From positions 1-41,023 of the forward strand of contig CAMHJQ010000026.1 in assembly GCA_946185485.1 (NCBI GenBank): a DNA stretch of 41,023 nucleotides, read 5' to 3'. The notes under the pieces are model-generated. The model ran no database searches. It saw only the letters and a list, made by a program, of their open reading frames with translations, and was not told the DNA's origin. Position 1 is the first letter of the stretch. The number at the start of each line of letters is the position of its first letter. The position numbers were made by a program, and so were the translations under genes. The DNA is from an uncultured Prevotellaceae bacterium (GTDB lineage: Bacteria > Bacteroidota > Bacteroidia > Bacteroidales > Bacteroidaceae). This document shows, piece after piece, positions 40,656-41,023 of this stretch.

Positions 40656-41023
40656 ATTCTTGATAATATTAACATCACCTGGCTCCGCCCAGTCAGTGCC
40701 GTGCTGATGTCATATCTGGTCCGTGCAGATAGCATATCTACATGCTGTAGATAGTATATCTGCCTTATCCGGAATGACGCTTCGGACAATAGTGTCGGAG
40801 GGAAGAAAAGGTAAAAACTCAAGACAATTTCTTTGATGAAAAGGTCATTGTTTTCAGTTCAAATGTCGCTTGCGATTTAAACGATAAAACGATAAAACGA
40901 TAAAACGATAAGCCACATCAAAAAAAGCAAAAAAAAGCTTGCCCATAATATATATATAATAATTTATTATTATATATATATTATGGGCAAAAATCGATTA
41001 TATTTTTCTTATCGTTTAAATCG
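40656..41023. other. AT-rich non-coding tail with nested inverted repeats
   Basis: No gene. It contains an imperfect 18-base inverted repeat (40725-40742/40746-40763, three mismatches), a (CGATAAAA) array (40882-40911), a 25-base perfect inverted repeat (40939-40963/40966-40990) and an outer 15-base inverted repeat (40873-40887/41009-41023). The outer right arm is cut by the window edge. Confidence 0.75.
40939..40990. repeat. 25-base-arm near-perfect palindrome
   Basis: Arms TTGCCCATAATATATATATA... (40939-40963) and its exact reverse complement (40966-40990) are separated by only two bases. It is flanked by A-rich sequence and by a longer-range inverted repeat that brings CGATTTAAACGATAA copies together. 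Confidence 0.9.

Overview
The window looks like chromosomal DNA of a gut or rumen Bacteroidales bacterium, most likely Prevotella-like (inference). The signs are Bacteroidetes promoters (TAnnTTTG -7 boxes ahead of many genes), lipoproteins with an S/D-rich stretch after the lipobox cysteine, an UpxY-type NusG paralogue, a GH127-type zinc-cysteine glycosidase, a Tgt without most of the zinc cysteines, and few clear Shine-Dalgarno sites. I see no phage, plasmid, rRNA, CRISPR array or transposase gene.

Layout. 1-1881: end of ilvC, then an inositol-monophosphatase-family gene. 1887-5696 (minus): recJ then recQ, with short tandem repeats at their junction and inside recQ. 5888-13411: a hemerythrin/LuxR regulator (minus) faces a plus-strand cluster of outer-membrane porin, imelysin lipoprotein, di-heme oxidoreductase lipoprotein and a fused CcsBA cytochrome c synthase. 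13412-21521 (minus): DEAD-box helicase, Xaa-Pro aminopeptidase, C1-type peptidase, GH127-like glycosidase and GH9 cellulase. 21557-26489 (minus): lon, tgt and an LptF/LptG permease. 26635-27294: yfiC. 27399-32117 (minus): kdsB, a 5'-nucleotidase-like enzyme, nudC and a MORN-GH25 protein. 32232-38096 (plus): a MORN-repeat protein, a YhcH-family protein, glgB, dapA and an AraC-type regulator. 38195-41023: tRNA-Arg(ACG), a 24-bp-stem hairpin, a repeat-rich 540-bp spacer, an UpxY-like antiterminator, manA, and an AT-rich palindromic tail. That tail may precede a surface-polysaccharide locus beyond the window.

Two things stand out. First, the 6.8-13.4 kb region reads as one unit: a di-iron-type sensor fused to a LuxR DNA-binding domain sits opposite a surface iron/heme redox cluster that carries its own cytochrome c maturase. 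Second, 7-8 bp tandem repeats recur at gene junctions, often with the stop codon inside the first unit. One family, (TTTGAAG)n, forms an inverted-repeat element with a conserved core of about 47 bp, in two full copies and one remnant. The same heptamer also occurs as an in-frame array of 11 units inside recQ. Further oddities are an Arg-rich duplicated N-terminus on the LptG-like permease that is conserved at protein level only, and a histone-H1-like tail on the glycogen branching enzyme.
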